Assembly: GCF_000019805.1 (NCBI RefSeq)
Contig: NC_010525.1
Coordinates: forward strand, 1,178,001-1,242,000
DNA: 64,000 nucleotides
Source of the DNA: Pyrobaculum neutrophilum V24Sta
GTDB taxonomy: Archaea > Thermoproteota > Thermoprotei > Thermoproteales > Thermoproteaceae
Direction of reading: 5' to 3'
Position numbers and translations under genes: made by a program. Under the pieces are notes generated by a model. That model searched no databases, was not told the origin of the DNA, and saw only the letters and a program-made list of their open reading frames with translations. This document shows positions 14,683 to 22,882 of this stretch, piece after piece (position 1 is the first letter of the stretch; each line of letters starts with the position of its first letter).

Positions 14683-17421
14683 TTAGTCCCAGAAGGCCCT
14701 GGTCGTGGAATACTGTCTTTCGGCGTCCAAGATGGCGCTCCAGAGGTCGGCGCCTTCGAAGACCTTGTTTAACACTCTAATCGCGGTTTTTGGGCCAACG
14801 CCGTGCGCTAGCTGAATTATGACTCCGGTTTTTCCATGCTCTAGCACAATTGAGGCGCTCTGCTGTAGATGCTCCAGGAGCCTCCTCTCCTCGGCGCTGA
14901 GCTTCTGCCTAAGCTTGTGCTTGTTTAAAACCTGCCGGGCCTTCTCCAGGTCCACCCCCTTCACGACGGCCAGAGCCCTCATCCCGCACCTCTGACAGCT
15001 GACGTCCTCCGGGATCATTGACGCGCGGGCTGTGAAAGTCCAGCCGCAGTTGAGACACAGAAGAGTTGCGAATTTGTTCAATATCCTCTTCCTCGCCAAA
15101 TCGGCGAGGGTCTCCCTTGAAAGCCCTCTGAAGGTGAAGTCCAGCCTAAGCGCCTCTTCTAAAATGGGCCTCTCCAACAATGTGGGCTTAGCCAAACGCC
15201 TCACCACGATCTGTAGCTTTCCCCCGGAAATCCTCTCCACAAGATCCAGCAACGCTTTCACATCCAGCTTCTCCACAAAGATCTCGTTCAACGTCTCTAT
15301 CCCAGGTACGTCGTCCATATATACGTCTACTAACTTAGACGGGACATCCTCCGCCTCCTTCGACACTAGACCAACCCTCCTAGCCACTTGGAGAAATCTA
15401 TACCTAAACATCCTGGAGCTTTTCACGGCGTTTCTCAACGTTCTAAAGATGAACTCGGGGGGTCTCTTAAGCATCTCCTCGAGCGCGTTTACGGGCACGT
15501 GGTCTCTAAAGATGAGCAGGACTCTGTAGGCGTCTGCCCTATAGCCGACCGGTCCCACGTACCCCGAGAGGGCGTGGGATAGGTAGAGACCCAGCGCCTC
15601 GTTACCCTTAGACCCTAGGCAACTGTGCAATACGGCGTATTTCCCACCAACGATGTGTATATGTAATCTGTCCGACATCGGCACGAGATCCGGCTCTAGA
15701 CCTTCGAGATCCGCCTCCAGATCGCCCCGGCCCTCTAGAGCCTCCCTGAGGAGATCTGCACGCTTTGTGCATACCTCCTGTGCCACCTGCCGCGGGACCG
15801 GTATCTGCTCGCCTATCCACGAGGGGAGGGCTCCCGTGATGTCGAAATCGGGGTATAGATACACCGTCTCGCCTTCCTTCCTGGAAAAGACCCACACCCT
15901 CCCCGACAACACAATCTTAGTGCCTGGCTCAATAGCGTATACGAACTCCCTATCTAGTTGCCCCACGACTCTGCCGGTGGTCTCGTCCACCGCCCTATAG
16001 CTCTTCTCGTCTGGTATCGTGGACACCCCCTCGTAGTAGTAACGCACGCTTCCCCTCCTGGGCCTCAGCCCCCTCAGCAACCTATGTCTCTCCGCGAAGT
16101 CGAGGACGAGCTTGAGGTCGTCCTCGGTCAAGTTCCTGTAGGGGTGGGCCCTCTTCACCACCCGCATGACGTATCCAACGTCGATATCTCTCCCCTCTAC
16201 TCTAGCCTCCAGCGCTATGCCGACGATCTGGTGCACGAGGACGTCAAGCGCGTTTTCGTGGTATTCCACATCGTCTACTATCAAACGCGCCAGGGCCATG
16301 GCGGATATGACCTCAGACTCCAGCATGTCCTCTAGATCGGACGCCACTACGACTCCCCGCGAGATCTGTCCCAGCCTGTGGCCGCTTCTGCCTACTCTCT
16401 GGATCAGCTTAGCCACCTGGCGAGGCGAGCCGTATTGAATAACGAGGTCAACCTCGCCTATGTCGATCCCCAGCTCTAGGCTGGAGGTGGCAACCACGGC
16501 CTTCAGCTCGCCTCTCTTGAGCCGCTCCTCGACGGAAACCCTGTGCTCCCTAGACAGAGACGAGTGGTGGACCTCAACCACTGAACCTAGGAGGCTCCTC
16601 AGCCTTGACGCCAAGAACTCAGCGCCGTCTCTAGTATTCGTGAAAACCAACACTGCGCCTCCCGAGGATTTCACAAACTCGGCGACTTTCTTAACTCTGG
16701 CAACGGCCTCGGGCGTCGCGTCTAGCTTCTCGGCGTCTATGTAGTCCTCGTCGGTCGGCGTAGGCAAAACCACCTCTACCTCGAACTTCTTCTCCCCCGA
16801 CACGTCGACGATCTCCACCCTTCGACCGACGCCCCCTAGGAACTCAGCCACAAGCGCCGGGTTGCCCACCGTCGCGGAGAGCCCAACCCTCTGGAATTCG
16901 CCCGCCAGCTCCACGAGACGTTCAAGCCCCACCGCTAGCTGTACACCTCGCTTGCTCCCCACGAGCTCGTGTACCTCGTCTACAACTACGAAACGCACGG
17001 AGCTTAGGCTCCGCCGCAGGCGGCGGTGTAGGAGAAGTATCTGGAGGGACTCCGGCGTCGTAATTAAGATATCCGGCGGACGTGTCGCAAGCAATCTTCT
17101 CTCAGACTCAGGGGTATCCCCATGTCTAACCGCCATCGATAGCCCAAGGGCTTCTGCAAGCGCGTAGAGCCGGCGGAGGAGGTCGCGGTTTAGCGAGCGC
17201 AACGGCGTTATATAGAGCGCGCGGCCGCCCCCCTCCAACATCCTGGAAATTATGGGGAAGAGCGCCGCCTCTGTTTTCCCAAAGCCGGTGGGCGCGATTA
17301 TTAAAACGTGGGAACCCGATAAAACTGCGGGTATCCCCCTCTCCTGCGCCGGCGTGGGCTCCAGATAGCCCAGCTCCCTGATCGCCGCTTGTAGCCGGGG
17401 GTGCAACAGATCGAAAACCAC
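14683..17421 (-). CDS. lhr: Lhr-type superfamily 2 helicase
   Basis: A 912-residue large helicase-related protein. Motif I is APTGFGKTEAALFP, motif II VVVDEVHELVG, motif III GLSATVGN and motif VI YGSPRQVAKLIQRVGRSGH. The C-terminal half carries a Lhr-core winged-helix/extension region and a zinc finger, CLNCGWTF to CQRCG (residues about 800-825). Archaeal Lhr proteins unwind RNA:DNA hybrids and branched DNA and are linked to repair or RNA processing. GTG 17421 follows a TTTTTAAC box by about 25 nt. Its 3' end lies 5 nt from the Lsm stop. Confidence 0.93.
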   Translation of the reverse strand: MVFDLLHPRLQAAIRELGYLEPTPAQERGIPAVLSGSHVLIIAPTGFGKTEAALFPIISRMLEGGGRALYITPLRSLNRDLLRRLYALAEALGLSMAVRHGDTPESERRLLATRPPDILITTPESLQILLLHRRLRRSLSSVRFVVVDEVHELVGSKRGVQLAVGLERLVELAGEFQRVGLSATVGNPALVAEFLGGVGRRVEIVDVSGEKKFEVEVVLPTPTDEDYIDAEKLDATPEAVARVKKVAEFVKSSGGAVLVFTNTRDGAEFLASRLRSLLGSVVEVHHSSLSREHRVSVEERLKRGELKAVVATSSLELGIDIGEVDLVIQYGSPRQVAKLIQRVGRSGHRLGQISRGVVVASDLEDMLESEVISAMALARLIVDDVEYHENALDVLVHQIVGIALEARVEGRDIDVGYVMRVVKRAHPYRNLTEDDLKLVLDFAERHRLLRGLRPRRGSVRYYYEGVSTIPDEKSYRAVDETTGRVVGQLDREFVYAIEPGTKIVLSGRVWVFSRKEGETVYLYPDFDITGALPSWIGEQIPVPRQVAQEVCTKRADLLREALEGRGDLEADLEGLEPDLVPMSDRLHIHIVGGKYAVLHSCLGSKGNEALGLYLSHALSGYVGPVGYRADAYRVLLIFRDHVPVNALEEMLKRPPEFIFRTLRNAVKSSRMFRYRFLQVARRVGLVSKEAEDVPSKLVDVYMDDVPGIETLNEIFVEKLDVKALLDLVERISGGKLQIVVRRLAKPTLLERPILEEALRLDFTFRGLSRETLADLARKRILNKFATLLCLNCGWTFTARASMIPEDVSCQRCGMRALAVVKGVDLEKARQVLNKHKLRQKLSAEERRLLEHLQQSASIVLEHGKTGVIIQLAHGVGPKTAIRVLNKVFEGADLWSAILDAERQYSTTRAFWD

Positions 17422-17449
17422 GCGGTTCCGCCGCCGGACAGTTAAAAAC

Positions 17450-18055
17450 TTAATGAGGCCACTCCAGGGACTTCAAGATCTCAGGTATCCTCCTCTTCGC
17501 CTCCTCCCTCAGCTCGTCGTAGTAGTTTCTGCCAGTGGGGTCTATCATCACCGTCAGCGGCCCGAAGTTCTCCACCTCAAGAACCCACATGGCCTCGGCT
17601 ACGCCCAGGTCTAGCCAATACACGTCAACAACCCTCTTTATCGCCTTCGCCGCAAGGACTCCAGCCCCTCCTGTGAATATAGCGTAGGCGGCCGTATATT
17701 TCTTCATGGCCTCCGCGGTCCTCCTCCCCATCCCCCCCTTGCCCACCACCAGCTTCACCCCCAGCCTCTCGATCACATCTGCCTCAAAGGCCTCCATCCT
17801 CGCCGAGGTGGTGGGCCCCATGCTTATCACCTCCCACCCCCTCTCGGTCTTTCTCACGACAGGCCCCGCGTGGTATATAACGCCGCCTCTTAGGTCCACC
17901 GGCAACGCCTCTCCACGCCCTATATGCTCCAACATCCTCTTATGCGCGGAATCCCTAGCGCTGACCACAACCCCGCTTATGTAGAGCGTATCGCCGACCC
18001 GGAGCTTAGCCACATCTTCGCTAGAGAGGGGCGTTTTCAAACTGTATGTGGCCAT
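17450..18055 (-). CDS. Fumarate hydratase class I, beta (C-terminal) subunit
   Basis: 201 residues from ATG 18055. Landmarks are VGDTLYISGVVVSARD, GPTTSARMEAFEADVI, VVGKGGMGRRTAEAM and MIDPTGRNYYDEL, all typical of the swivelling domain of class I fumarase/tartrate dehydratase. It pairs with the alpha subunit encoded divergently at 18129 to hydrate fumarate to malate in the citric acid cycle. A TTATAAAC box lies about 25 nt before ATG 18055; the longer upstream reading (18085) is rejected on that basis. Confidence 0.92.
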   Translation of the reverse strand: MATYSLKTPLSSEDVAKLRVGDTLYISGVVVSARDSAHKRMLEHIGRGEALPVDLRGGVIYHAGPVVRKTERGWEVISMGPTTSARMEAFEADVIERLGVKLVVGKGGMGRRTAEAMKKYTAAYAIFTGGAGVLAAKAIKRVVDVYWLDLGVAEAMWVLEVENFGPLTVMIDPTGRNYYDELREEAKRRIPEILKSLEWPH

Positions 18056-18128
18056 GTTGGAGGCTCGAGCCCGCGTTATAAACATTCCCGGTAGAGTAAT
18101 AGATTTTAATCCACGTCAGCATAGCGGC

Positions 18129-18995
18129 ATGCTGGAGCACGTCATTCTCAAAGCCGCTAAGGAGGCCATCATACGGGCAAGCGTCGGCCCCGCCCTAGAT
18201 GTGGCATCCGCGCTGAAGAGAGCCAAAGAGGAGGAGGAGGCCGAGGCGGCTCGGATACAGCTATCGGCCATATTGAAAAACATTGATCTTTCCACGGACA
18301 AAAAAGCGGCAGTGTGTCAAGACACCGGCTTCCCAAACTTCTATGTAAAACTGGGTGACCGCTTCCCCGTGAGAAGCAAGATATACGACATATTGACACA
18401 AGCGCTTAGAGAGGTCACAAGGGAGCTACCGCTGAGGCCCAACACGGTCCAGCCCTTCACCGAGAAAAACCCAGGCGACAATACGGGGGTGGGAGCTCCC
18501 TGGTTTGAGGTTGAGCTATTCGACGGGGATTACCTAGAGTTCTACTACGTGCCCAAGGGCGGAGGAACCGAGCTACCGAGCAAAGCCTTCACTCTGCCCC
18601 CAGGCGTCGCCATGAAGGAGCTACCCCGCCTGGTTCTAGAGGCCGTCGTCGACGCCGGGCCTATGCCTTGTCCGCCTGTCATCGTCGGCGTGGGCATAGG
18701 CCCCTCTGTGGACATAGCGGCGAAGTTGGCTAAGAAAGCCGCGGCGCTGAGACCGGTGGGCTCGCGCCACCCGGAGCCCGAGGTTGCAAAGATGGAGGAG
18801 GAGCTACTAAGGGCTATAAACAAACTCGGCATAGGAGCCCACGGGGTTGGGGGAAGGATCACAGCACTAGACGTACACATCGAGTACATCTACCGACACC
18901 CCGCCGCGTTTTCAATAGGGATAGTGTTTTCCTGCTGGGCCACCCGCCGCGCCGGCGCCAGGATCTACCCAGACGGGAGGTACGAGATCCTCTAG
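18129..18995 (+). CDS. Fumarate hydratase class I, alpha (N-terminal, Fe-S) subunit
   Basis: 288 residues from ATG 18129. The three cysteines expected to hold the catalytic [4Fe-4S] cluster are in VCQDTGFPNF, GPMPCPPVIVG and FSCWATRR. NPGDNTGVGAPWF and PKGGGTELPSKAF are also family motifs. It forms an enzyme with the divergent beta subunit. A TTTTAAT box at about 18104 is 23 nt before this ATG, so the upstream in-frame ATG at 18048 is unlikely. The 3' region to 19076 holds nothing recognisable. Confidence 0.93.
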   Translation: MLEHVILKAAKEAIIRASVGPALDVASALKRAKEEEEAEAARIQLSAILKNIDLSTDKKAAVCQDTGFPNFYVKLGDRFPVRSKIYDILTQALREVTRELPLRPNTVQPFTEKNPGDNTGVGAPWFEVELFDGDYLEFYYVPKGGGTELPSKAFTLPPGVAMKELPRLVLEAVVDAGPMPCPPVIVGVGIGPSVDIAAKLAKKAAALRPVGSRHPEPEVAKMEEELLRAINKLGIGAHGVGGRITALDVHIEYIYRHPAAFSIGIVFSCWATRRAGARIYPDGRYEIL

Positions 18996-19076
18996 CCCCC
19001 TCTCACGCCGTCTGTGAAGGGGATCGCGGCAGGCGGCTTGCAGCGGCCTACGTAGCCGTTGAGGGGCGCGGGATTA

Positions 19077-19229
19077 CTAGGCCGAGTACTTCTCAAGTAG
19101 CCTCTCAACGGCGTATTTTATCGCGTCTCCCCTGTTTTTGAAATAGCCGCTTGTGACGAGCCTATCTACCTTCCTGATGAGGGCCTTGGGCAGGATCACG
19201 GTGGTGACGTTGGATCTCTCGTACTCCAT
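19077..19229 (-). CDS. Ribbon-helix-helix DNA-binding protein
   Basis: 50 residues from ATG 19229 (MEYERSNVTTVILPKALI, then RKVDRLVTSGYFKNRGDAIKYAVERLL in two helices). This is the CopG/MetJ-type ribbon-helix-helix fold: one beta strand for DNA contact and two helices. The upstream reading to 19409 is rejected because its TATA box (TTTATAG on this strand, 19250-19256) is 24 nt before ATG 19229. The promoter interlocks with that of the divergent flavin reductase-like gene, a likely target. Confidence 0.8.
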   Translation of the reverse strand: MEYERSNVTTVILPKALIRKVDRLVTSGYFKNRGDAIKYAVERLLEKYSA

Positions 19230-19256
19230 ATATATAGAGGGGGCCATGTCTATAAA
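19228..19256. promoter_or_regulatory. Interlocking divergent promoters
   Basis: The plus-strand TATA box ATATATATA (19228-19236) overlaps the start codon of the minus-strand RHH gene (19227-19229). The minus-strand TATA box (CTATAAA on plus, 19250-19256) directly abuts the plus-strand start GTG 19258. Each promoter therefore occupies the initiation site of the other. Confidence 0.6.
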
Positions 19257-19257
19257 T

Positions 19258-19686
19258 GTGGCATGTGAAAATTCGCCGCTACCGACCCCCGTGCTCGTAG
19301 TGGTGGTGGCCGACCACGGCGCCGTGGTGGGGTGGCCGCTTGTGATACCGGGCGAGCCCCCGACGGTGGCTATCCCCCTCCACAAGAACAGAAAGACGCT
19401 GGAGCTCATCAGAAGACACCGCGTGTTTTCCGTGAATCTTGTGAAAGACGCCGATAGGGCGTATGAGGTCTTCGGGAAACCCGGCGAGCGGAAGTTGGAG
19501 AGGTGGGGTTCCGTCGCGCCGTGTAGAGCGCTGCCTTGTTTAACGCTTGGCGACGCCTCTAGAGCCGTCGAGTGCCTATACCAGGGGGAACACGACGTGG
19601 GGGACCACGTTATCGTGTTCTGTAGCGCCGTCGCGAGCTACGGATGCGGCGACTACGCCGTTTGGGACCCCTGCCGCCGGCGGTAG
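19258..19686 (+). CDS. Flavin reductase-like FMN-binding protein
   Basis: About 142 residues. The N-terminal PTPVLVVVVADHGAVVG, followed by PPTVAIPLHKNRKTLELIRR and VFSVNLVKDADRAYEVFG, fits the split beta-barrel flavin reductase-like family, shortened compared with the usual 170-200 residues. GTG 19258 is 26 nt from the TATA box; the in-frame ATG at 19246 is only 14 nt away. The C-terminus has several Cys (CRALPCL, CLYQG, FCSA, YGCGD), possibly structural. The substrate is unknown. Confidence 0.65.
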   Translation: MACENSPLPTPVLVVVVADHGAVVGWPLVIPGEPPTVAIPLHKNRKTLELIRRHRVFSVNLVKDADRAYEVFGKPGERKLERWGSVAPCRALPCLTLGDASRAVECLYQGEHDVGDHVIVFCSAVASYGCGDYAVWDPCRRR

Positions 19687-19700
19687 CGGCTAAACCGCGG

Positions 19701-19982
19701 TCAGCCTCCAGCGGCGGGGGGTATAAAGACCACCTCGTCGCCCTCCCTTAACGCGGTGGCTAGGCCGTTAAGCCACTCCACAGCTCTGCCGTTGACCAGA
19801 ACGTTGTACATGGGCTTTAGACCTCCGCTCTCGTCCAACAACTCAGACTCAAGTCCTCTGAAGCGCGAGTCCAGGATCTTTATGAGGTCTCTGACAGACG
19901 AGCCCTCAGGTATCTCCACCTCCGTCTTGAGAACCCCGGTCCGCTCGTACAACGTTGCCAGGAACTTCACCCTCACCTTCAC
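19701..19982 (-). CDS. MoaD/ThiS-family sulfur carrier
   Basis: 93 residues from GTG 19982 (MKVRVKFLATLYERTG), a ubiquitin-like fold ending in the diagnostic Gly-Gly (FIPPAAGG). As a thiocarboxylate it would donate sulfur for molybdopterin/tungstopterin synthesis or act in tRNA thiolation. GTG 19982 is 23 nt from the TATA-like ATATATAT (20002-20009), while the upstream ATG 20003 lies inside that box. It sits next to the QueD-like pterin-family gene. Confidence 0.88.
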   Translation of the reverse strand: MKVRVKFLATLYERTGVLKTEVEIPEGSSVRDLIKILDSRFRGLESELLDESGGLKPMYNVLVNGRAVEWLNGLATALREGDEVVFIPPAAGG

Positions 19983-20018
19983 ATGTGAAACGGCGCCTTC
20001 CATATATATCCTTATGGG

Positions 20019-20399
20019 CTACCTCTCGAAGTAGAAACAAGGCGATCCCAACCCGCTTTCGCACACCCGCACCCAACTCGCGCCCATCAGCTCAGCTATG
20101 TACTTCGCCAAACACTCCCCGCTCACGCCCGGTTGTCCACACGGCACTGTATATACGCCCGAGGGTTCAAGCGGCGGGTTTTCGAGAGGGGAGGCTAGGT
20201 ACTTCCCGTCTATCGAGGCTAGAAGCGCTCTGAACTTATCCCCCGCCTCTGCGGCGTCCACTACCACATCTGTATAACCTTCTCTACATATGCCCACCGT
20301 GATCACGTAGTCGTGCCCATGTATCCGGGCCCACTTAGGCGAAAAAGAGGGGTTATGAGCCACAGACACGCTTCCCTTCAGCTCCACGCAGGTTCTCAT
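20019..20399 (-). CDS. 6-pyruvoyl-tetrahydropterin synthase / QueD-family protein
   Basis: 126 residues. Zinc-binding His are visible in SVAHNPSFS and HGHDYVITV, and the GECLAKYIAELM stretch corresponds to the usual PTxENLA region, though it is altered. Family members convert dihydroneopterin triphosphate to carboxy- or pyruvoyl-tetrahydropterin in 7-deazaguanine (archaeosine) or folate-like synthesis. The gene is divergent from the Fe-S HhH protein, with the AT-rich box TTTATTTATTAA (20414-20425) between them. Confidence 0.8.
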   Translation of the reverse strand: MRTCVELKGSVSVAHNPSFSPKWARIHGHDYVITVGICREGYTDVVVDAAEAGDKFRALLASIDGKYLASPLENPPLEPSGVYTVPCGQPGVSGECLAKYIAELMGASWVRVCESGLGSPCFYFER

Positions 20400-20429
20400 G
20401 GCGGCGACATAGCTTTATTTATTAACCAT

Positions 20430-21332
20430 ATGCCAGCCGTGGAAACGATAGACGTAGATAGGGCCGAGGCGGTTGCCGGCATCCTGAAGAGTCTAAAGCC
20501 CAATAGGGATAGCTACTTAGACAGCCGCTTCTACCCGCCTCCAGAAGACCCGGTGGAGGATCAGCTCGCCTTCTTCGTGACGATGGTAGCCATAGACCAC
20601 AGGACCAGCCTCTGGGAGCCCTTTGAAGGCCAGATCGCAGGTGAGTTCTTCCACGGGGCAGACGCCCTATATAGGCTGGGCAGGCTGGCGTACGACAGAG
20701 GCTTCTTCAAGGCGGAGAACCTCGCCGGGCTTACGCCCGACAAGGCCGAAGCCCTGCTCTCGCTGGGGGGGAAAAAGATCTGGGACTTCAACGTCAGGGT
20801 GCTTCTGATGAGAGACGTGGGCCGCAAGGCGGCGGCCCGCGGAGGCTTTGAGAAGATGGTCTCAAGGGAGAGCATCTCCGGACTTCGCAGATCGTTGGAG
20901 GGCCTTAGAGCCTATGAGGACCCGGTGGGAAAGAAGGCGCTACTACTCGCCAAGTTTCTCGACGGGAGGAGGCTGGCGGATTTTAAAGACCTCGAAGAGG
21001 CCGACGTGCCGGTGGACAACCACCTCTCCAGAGTTGCCTACCGGCTCGGCATCGTGGACATAAGCTTCGACTTCTTAGAAAGCGGCGCCGAGGTGACGCG
21101 CGAGGAGGACGTCAGACTTAGGGAGGTGGTAAAAACCGCGTGGAGGATCGTGGCTAAATTCGCAGACGTACACCCCTTCGCCCTAGACGACTACCTCTGG
21201 AACTTCGGACGTCGGGTATGTACAAGAGATGCGCCCAGGTGCCAAAGCTGTCCGTTCAAGGACATGTGTAAGGCCTACTCCCTCTCGCGGTTTCCGCCAG
21301 AGCATCTACACCTCTTGACGTGGTACTACTGA
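20430..21332 (+). CDS. HhH-GPD-like protein with endonuclease III-type [4Fe-4S] loop
   Basis: About 300 residues. The C-terminal half resembles endonuclease III/MutY: YEDPVGKKALLLAKFL (degenerate helix-hairpin-helix), PVDNHLSRVAYRLGIV (matching the catalytic-Asp region VDTHVxRV) and CTRDAPRCQSCPFKDMC, a perfect C-x6-C-x2-C-x5-C cluster motif. The N-terminal 130 residues are not typical of known glycosylases. It is probably a base-excision or modified-nucleoside N-glycosylase. The start may be GTG 20439, better spaced from the TATA box than ATG 20430. It overlaps the next gene by 1 nt. Confidence 0.65.
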   Translation: MPAVETIDVDRAEAVAGILKSLKPNRDSYLDSRFYPPPEDPVEDQLAFFVTMVAIDHRTSLWEPFEGQIAGEFFHGADALYRLGRLAYDRGFFKAENLAGLTPDKAEALLSLGGKKIWDFNVRVLLMRDVGRKAAARGGFEKMVSRESISGLRRSLEGLRAYEDPVGKKALLLAKFLDGRRLADFKDLEEADVPVDNHLSRVAYRLGIVDISFDFLESGAEVTREEDVRLREVVKTAWRIVAKFADVHPFALDDYLWNFGRRVCTRDAPRCQSCPFKDMCKAYSLSRFPPEHLHLLTWYY

Positions 21333-22297
21333 TGAGGGTCAGATCCGTCACCCTACACCTCGGGTGGAGCGACGACCTCTCCATCGCGGAGAGGTTTTTA
21401 GACGCCGCCAGAGAGGCAGGAGCCCTAACTCTGCGCGTGTCCGTCTCGCCACCTCCGCCTAGATACGCCGAGGAGGTTATCAATAAATTGAAAAATCTAG
21501 GGGCCGAGTACATATCCGCGTTACATCTCTACTACGGTGCAGAGGATCTCCACAGGCTCGTGTCGCTTTATGGAGTCTTCGGAACTCTAAACGACGTCGT
21601 TGAGTATCTGAGGTTCCTAAAGATCATACACTTAAAGGGCGAGGTTCACCTATCGCGTTACGTCTCCCTCTTAGTGGGGGAGCCCACCTACAACTCCCCC
21701 TACTTTCCGGCCTCTATCACAACAGAGCGCGGGATCTCGATATCGCTCCTCTACCCCAACGACCTGGAAAAGATAGAGGATGTCGAACGCGTGCTGAAGA
21801 GGGGGGAAGACGTCGGTAGATACATCGCGGAGACCTTAGGCCTGAAGTTCTTGGGCGTAGACGGGTCGCTCTCTCCGTGGGGAGAGGAGAGCGTGGCAAG
21901 GGCCGTGGAGAGGCTTTTCGGCGTAAGGCTGGGCGATGTTGGATCGCACCACGCCATCTACACCTTAAACAAGGCCATCGCGGCGGCTAGCGTGAAAAAA
22001 GTCGGTTTCAACGAGGTGATGCTCCCGCTGGCCGAAGACGAGGAGCTTAAGCGGCTGGTTGTAGAGGGCGCGCTTGATTTAGCAAAGCTCGTCAGCTATA
22101 TACCGGTGTGTGTTCCAGGCCTCGACATGGCCCCGATCAAGGTAACAGATTGGGGGAGGCTGAAGCGGCTGTTGTACGACGTGGCCTCCCTGGCCACATC
22201 GAAGCGCCGACCTGTCGGCGTGAGGATTTTCCCGGTTGAGGTCGACGAGTACTACGTAGAGGGCTTTGGCAAAACGCCCGCACTAGATTTAACCTAG
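21332..22297 (+). CDS. DUF711/UPF0210 family protein
   Basis: About 321 residues from ATG 21332, which shares a base with the upstream TGA (TGATG). FLGVDGSLSPWGEESVARAVERLFG, read in part, is the family hallmark, along with LNKAIAAASVKKVGFNEVMLPLAED. The fold is related to glycyl-radical-like proteins, but the biochemical role is not established. It is co-transcribed with the Fe-S HhH-GPD gene. Its stop codon lies within an inverted repeat. Confidence 0.75.
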   Translation: MRVRSVTLHLGWSDDLSIAERFLDAAREAGALTLRVSVSPPPPRYAEEVINKLKNLGAEYISALHLYYGAEDLHRLVSLYGVFGTLNDVVEYLRFLKIIHLKGEVHLSRYVSLLVGEPTYNSPYFPASITTERGISISLLYPNDLEKIEDVERVLKRGEDVGRYIAETLGLKFLGVDGSLSPWGEESVARAVERLFGVRLGDVGSHHAIYTLNKAIAAASVKKVGFNEVMLPLAEDEELKRLVVEGALDLAKLVSYIPVCVPGLDMAPIKVTDWGRLKRLLYDVASLATSKRRPVGVRIFPVEVDEYYVEGFGKTPALDLT

Positions 22298-22300
22298 TGC
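22280..22300. promoter_or_regulatory. Inverted repeat enclosing the ASCH-gene TATA box
   Basis: GCACTAG (22280-22286) and CTAGTGC (22294-22300) are perfect 7-bp arms around ATTTAAC, the TATA-like box of the gene starting at 22313. The repeat also overlaps the DUF711 stop codon. It can act as an operator or, as RNA, as a terminator-like hairpin. Confidence 0.5.
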
Positions 22301-22312
22301 AGTTGCCTAGGT

Positions 22313-22882
22313 GTGATACGGCACCTGATGCTCTCCTCTAGGTACGTTAAAATGTTGCTGGAGGGTAGGAAGAGGAGCACAGTTAGACCTGGCGTTCTCC
22401 GGGTGTCGGACAGGCTGTACATCCACAGCAGAGGGCGTATCGTGGCCGTGGCGGAGGTCTCCGAGGTTGTGTATAAACGCGTCGCCGATCTCACGGAGGA
22501 GGACGCCCTTGTAGACGGCTTTAGAAGCAGGGAGGAGCTACTCCGGTTTCTAAAGAGGCGATACCCCGGCATCAGGGAAACCTCCACCGTGACGATAATT
22601 AGGTTTAGAGAGGTGAAAAAGGTGGACATGCCGGAGGACTCCTTCTACGGCGGGCTATCGCCGGTAGAGATCGCGGCTATGGCTTTAAACAGACTCAAGC
22701 TAGACAGGCGGGAGGAGCGGATTCTAAAGGCCGTAGTGGAGGCGGGTAGCTTACGCAAGGCATCGCTCAGGCTGTTTGGCACAGTAGAGAAGAGGGGCAT
22801 AATCAGGAGGGTCTTGAGGAGGGCCGCCTCGAGGCTTTTCGAGGAGCTAGGCGGCAGAGACGCGGAGGGGGCGGGCGCTTAG
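22313..22882 (+). CDS. ASCH-domain protein with C-terminal helical domain
   Basis: 189 residues. The first 105 form an ASCH (PUA-like) domain: MLLEGRKRSTVRPG, then RGRIVAVAEVSEVVYKRVADLTEEDALVDGF, given here in part. The basic C-terminal 80 residues are helical (RREERILKAVVEAGSLRKASLRLFG), suggesting nucleic-acid binding. ASCH proteins bind RNA or modified nucleosides. The start is GTG 22313, 26 nt after the TATA-like centre. It overlaps the 3' end of nurA by 4 nt. Confidence 0.75.
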   Translation: MIRHLMLSSRYVKMLLEGRKRSTVRPGVLRVSDRLYIHSRGRIVAVAEVSEVVYKRVADLTEEDALVDGFRSREELLRFLKRRYPGIRETSTVTIIRFREVKKVDMPEDSFYGGLSPVEIAAMALNRLKLDRREERILKAVVEAGSLRKASLRLFGTVEKRGIIRRVLRRAASRLFEELGGRDAEGAGA

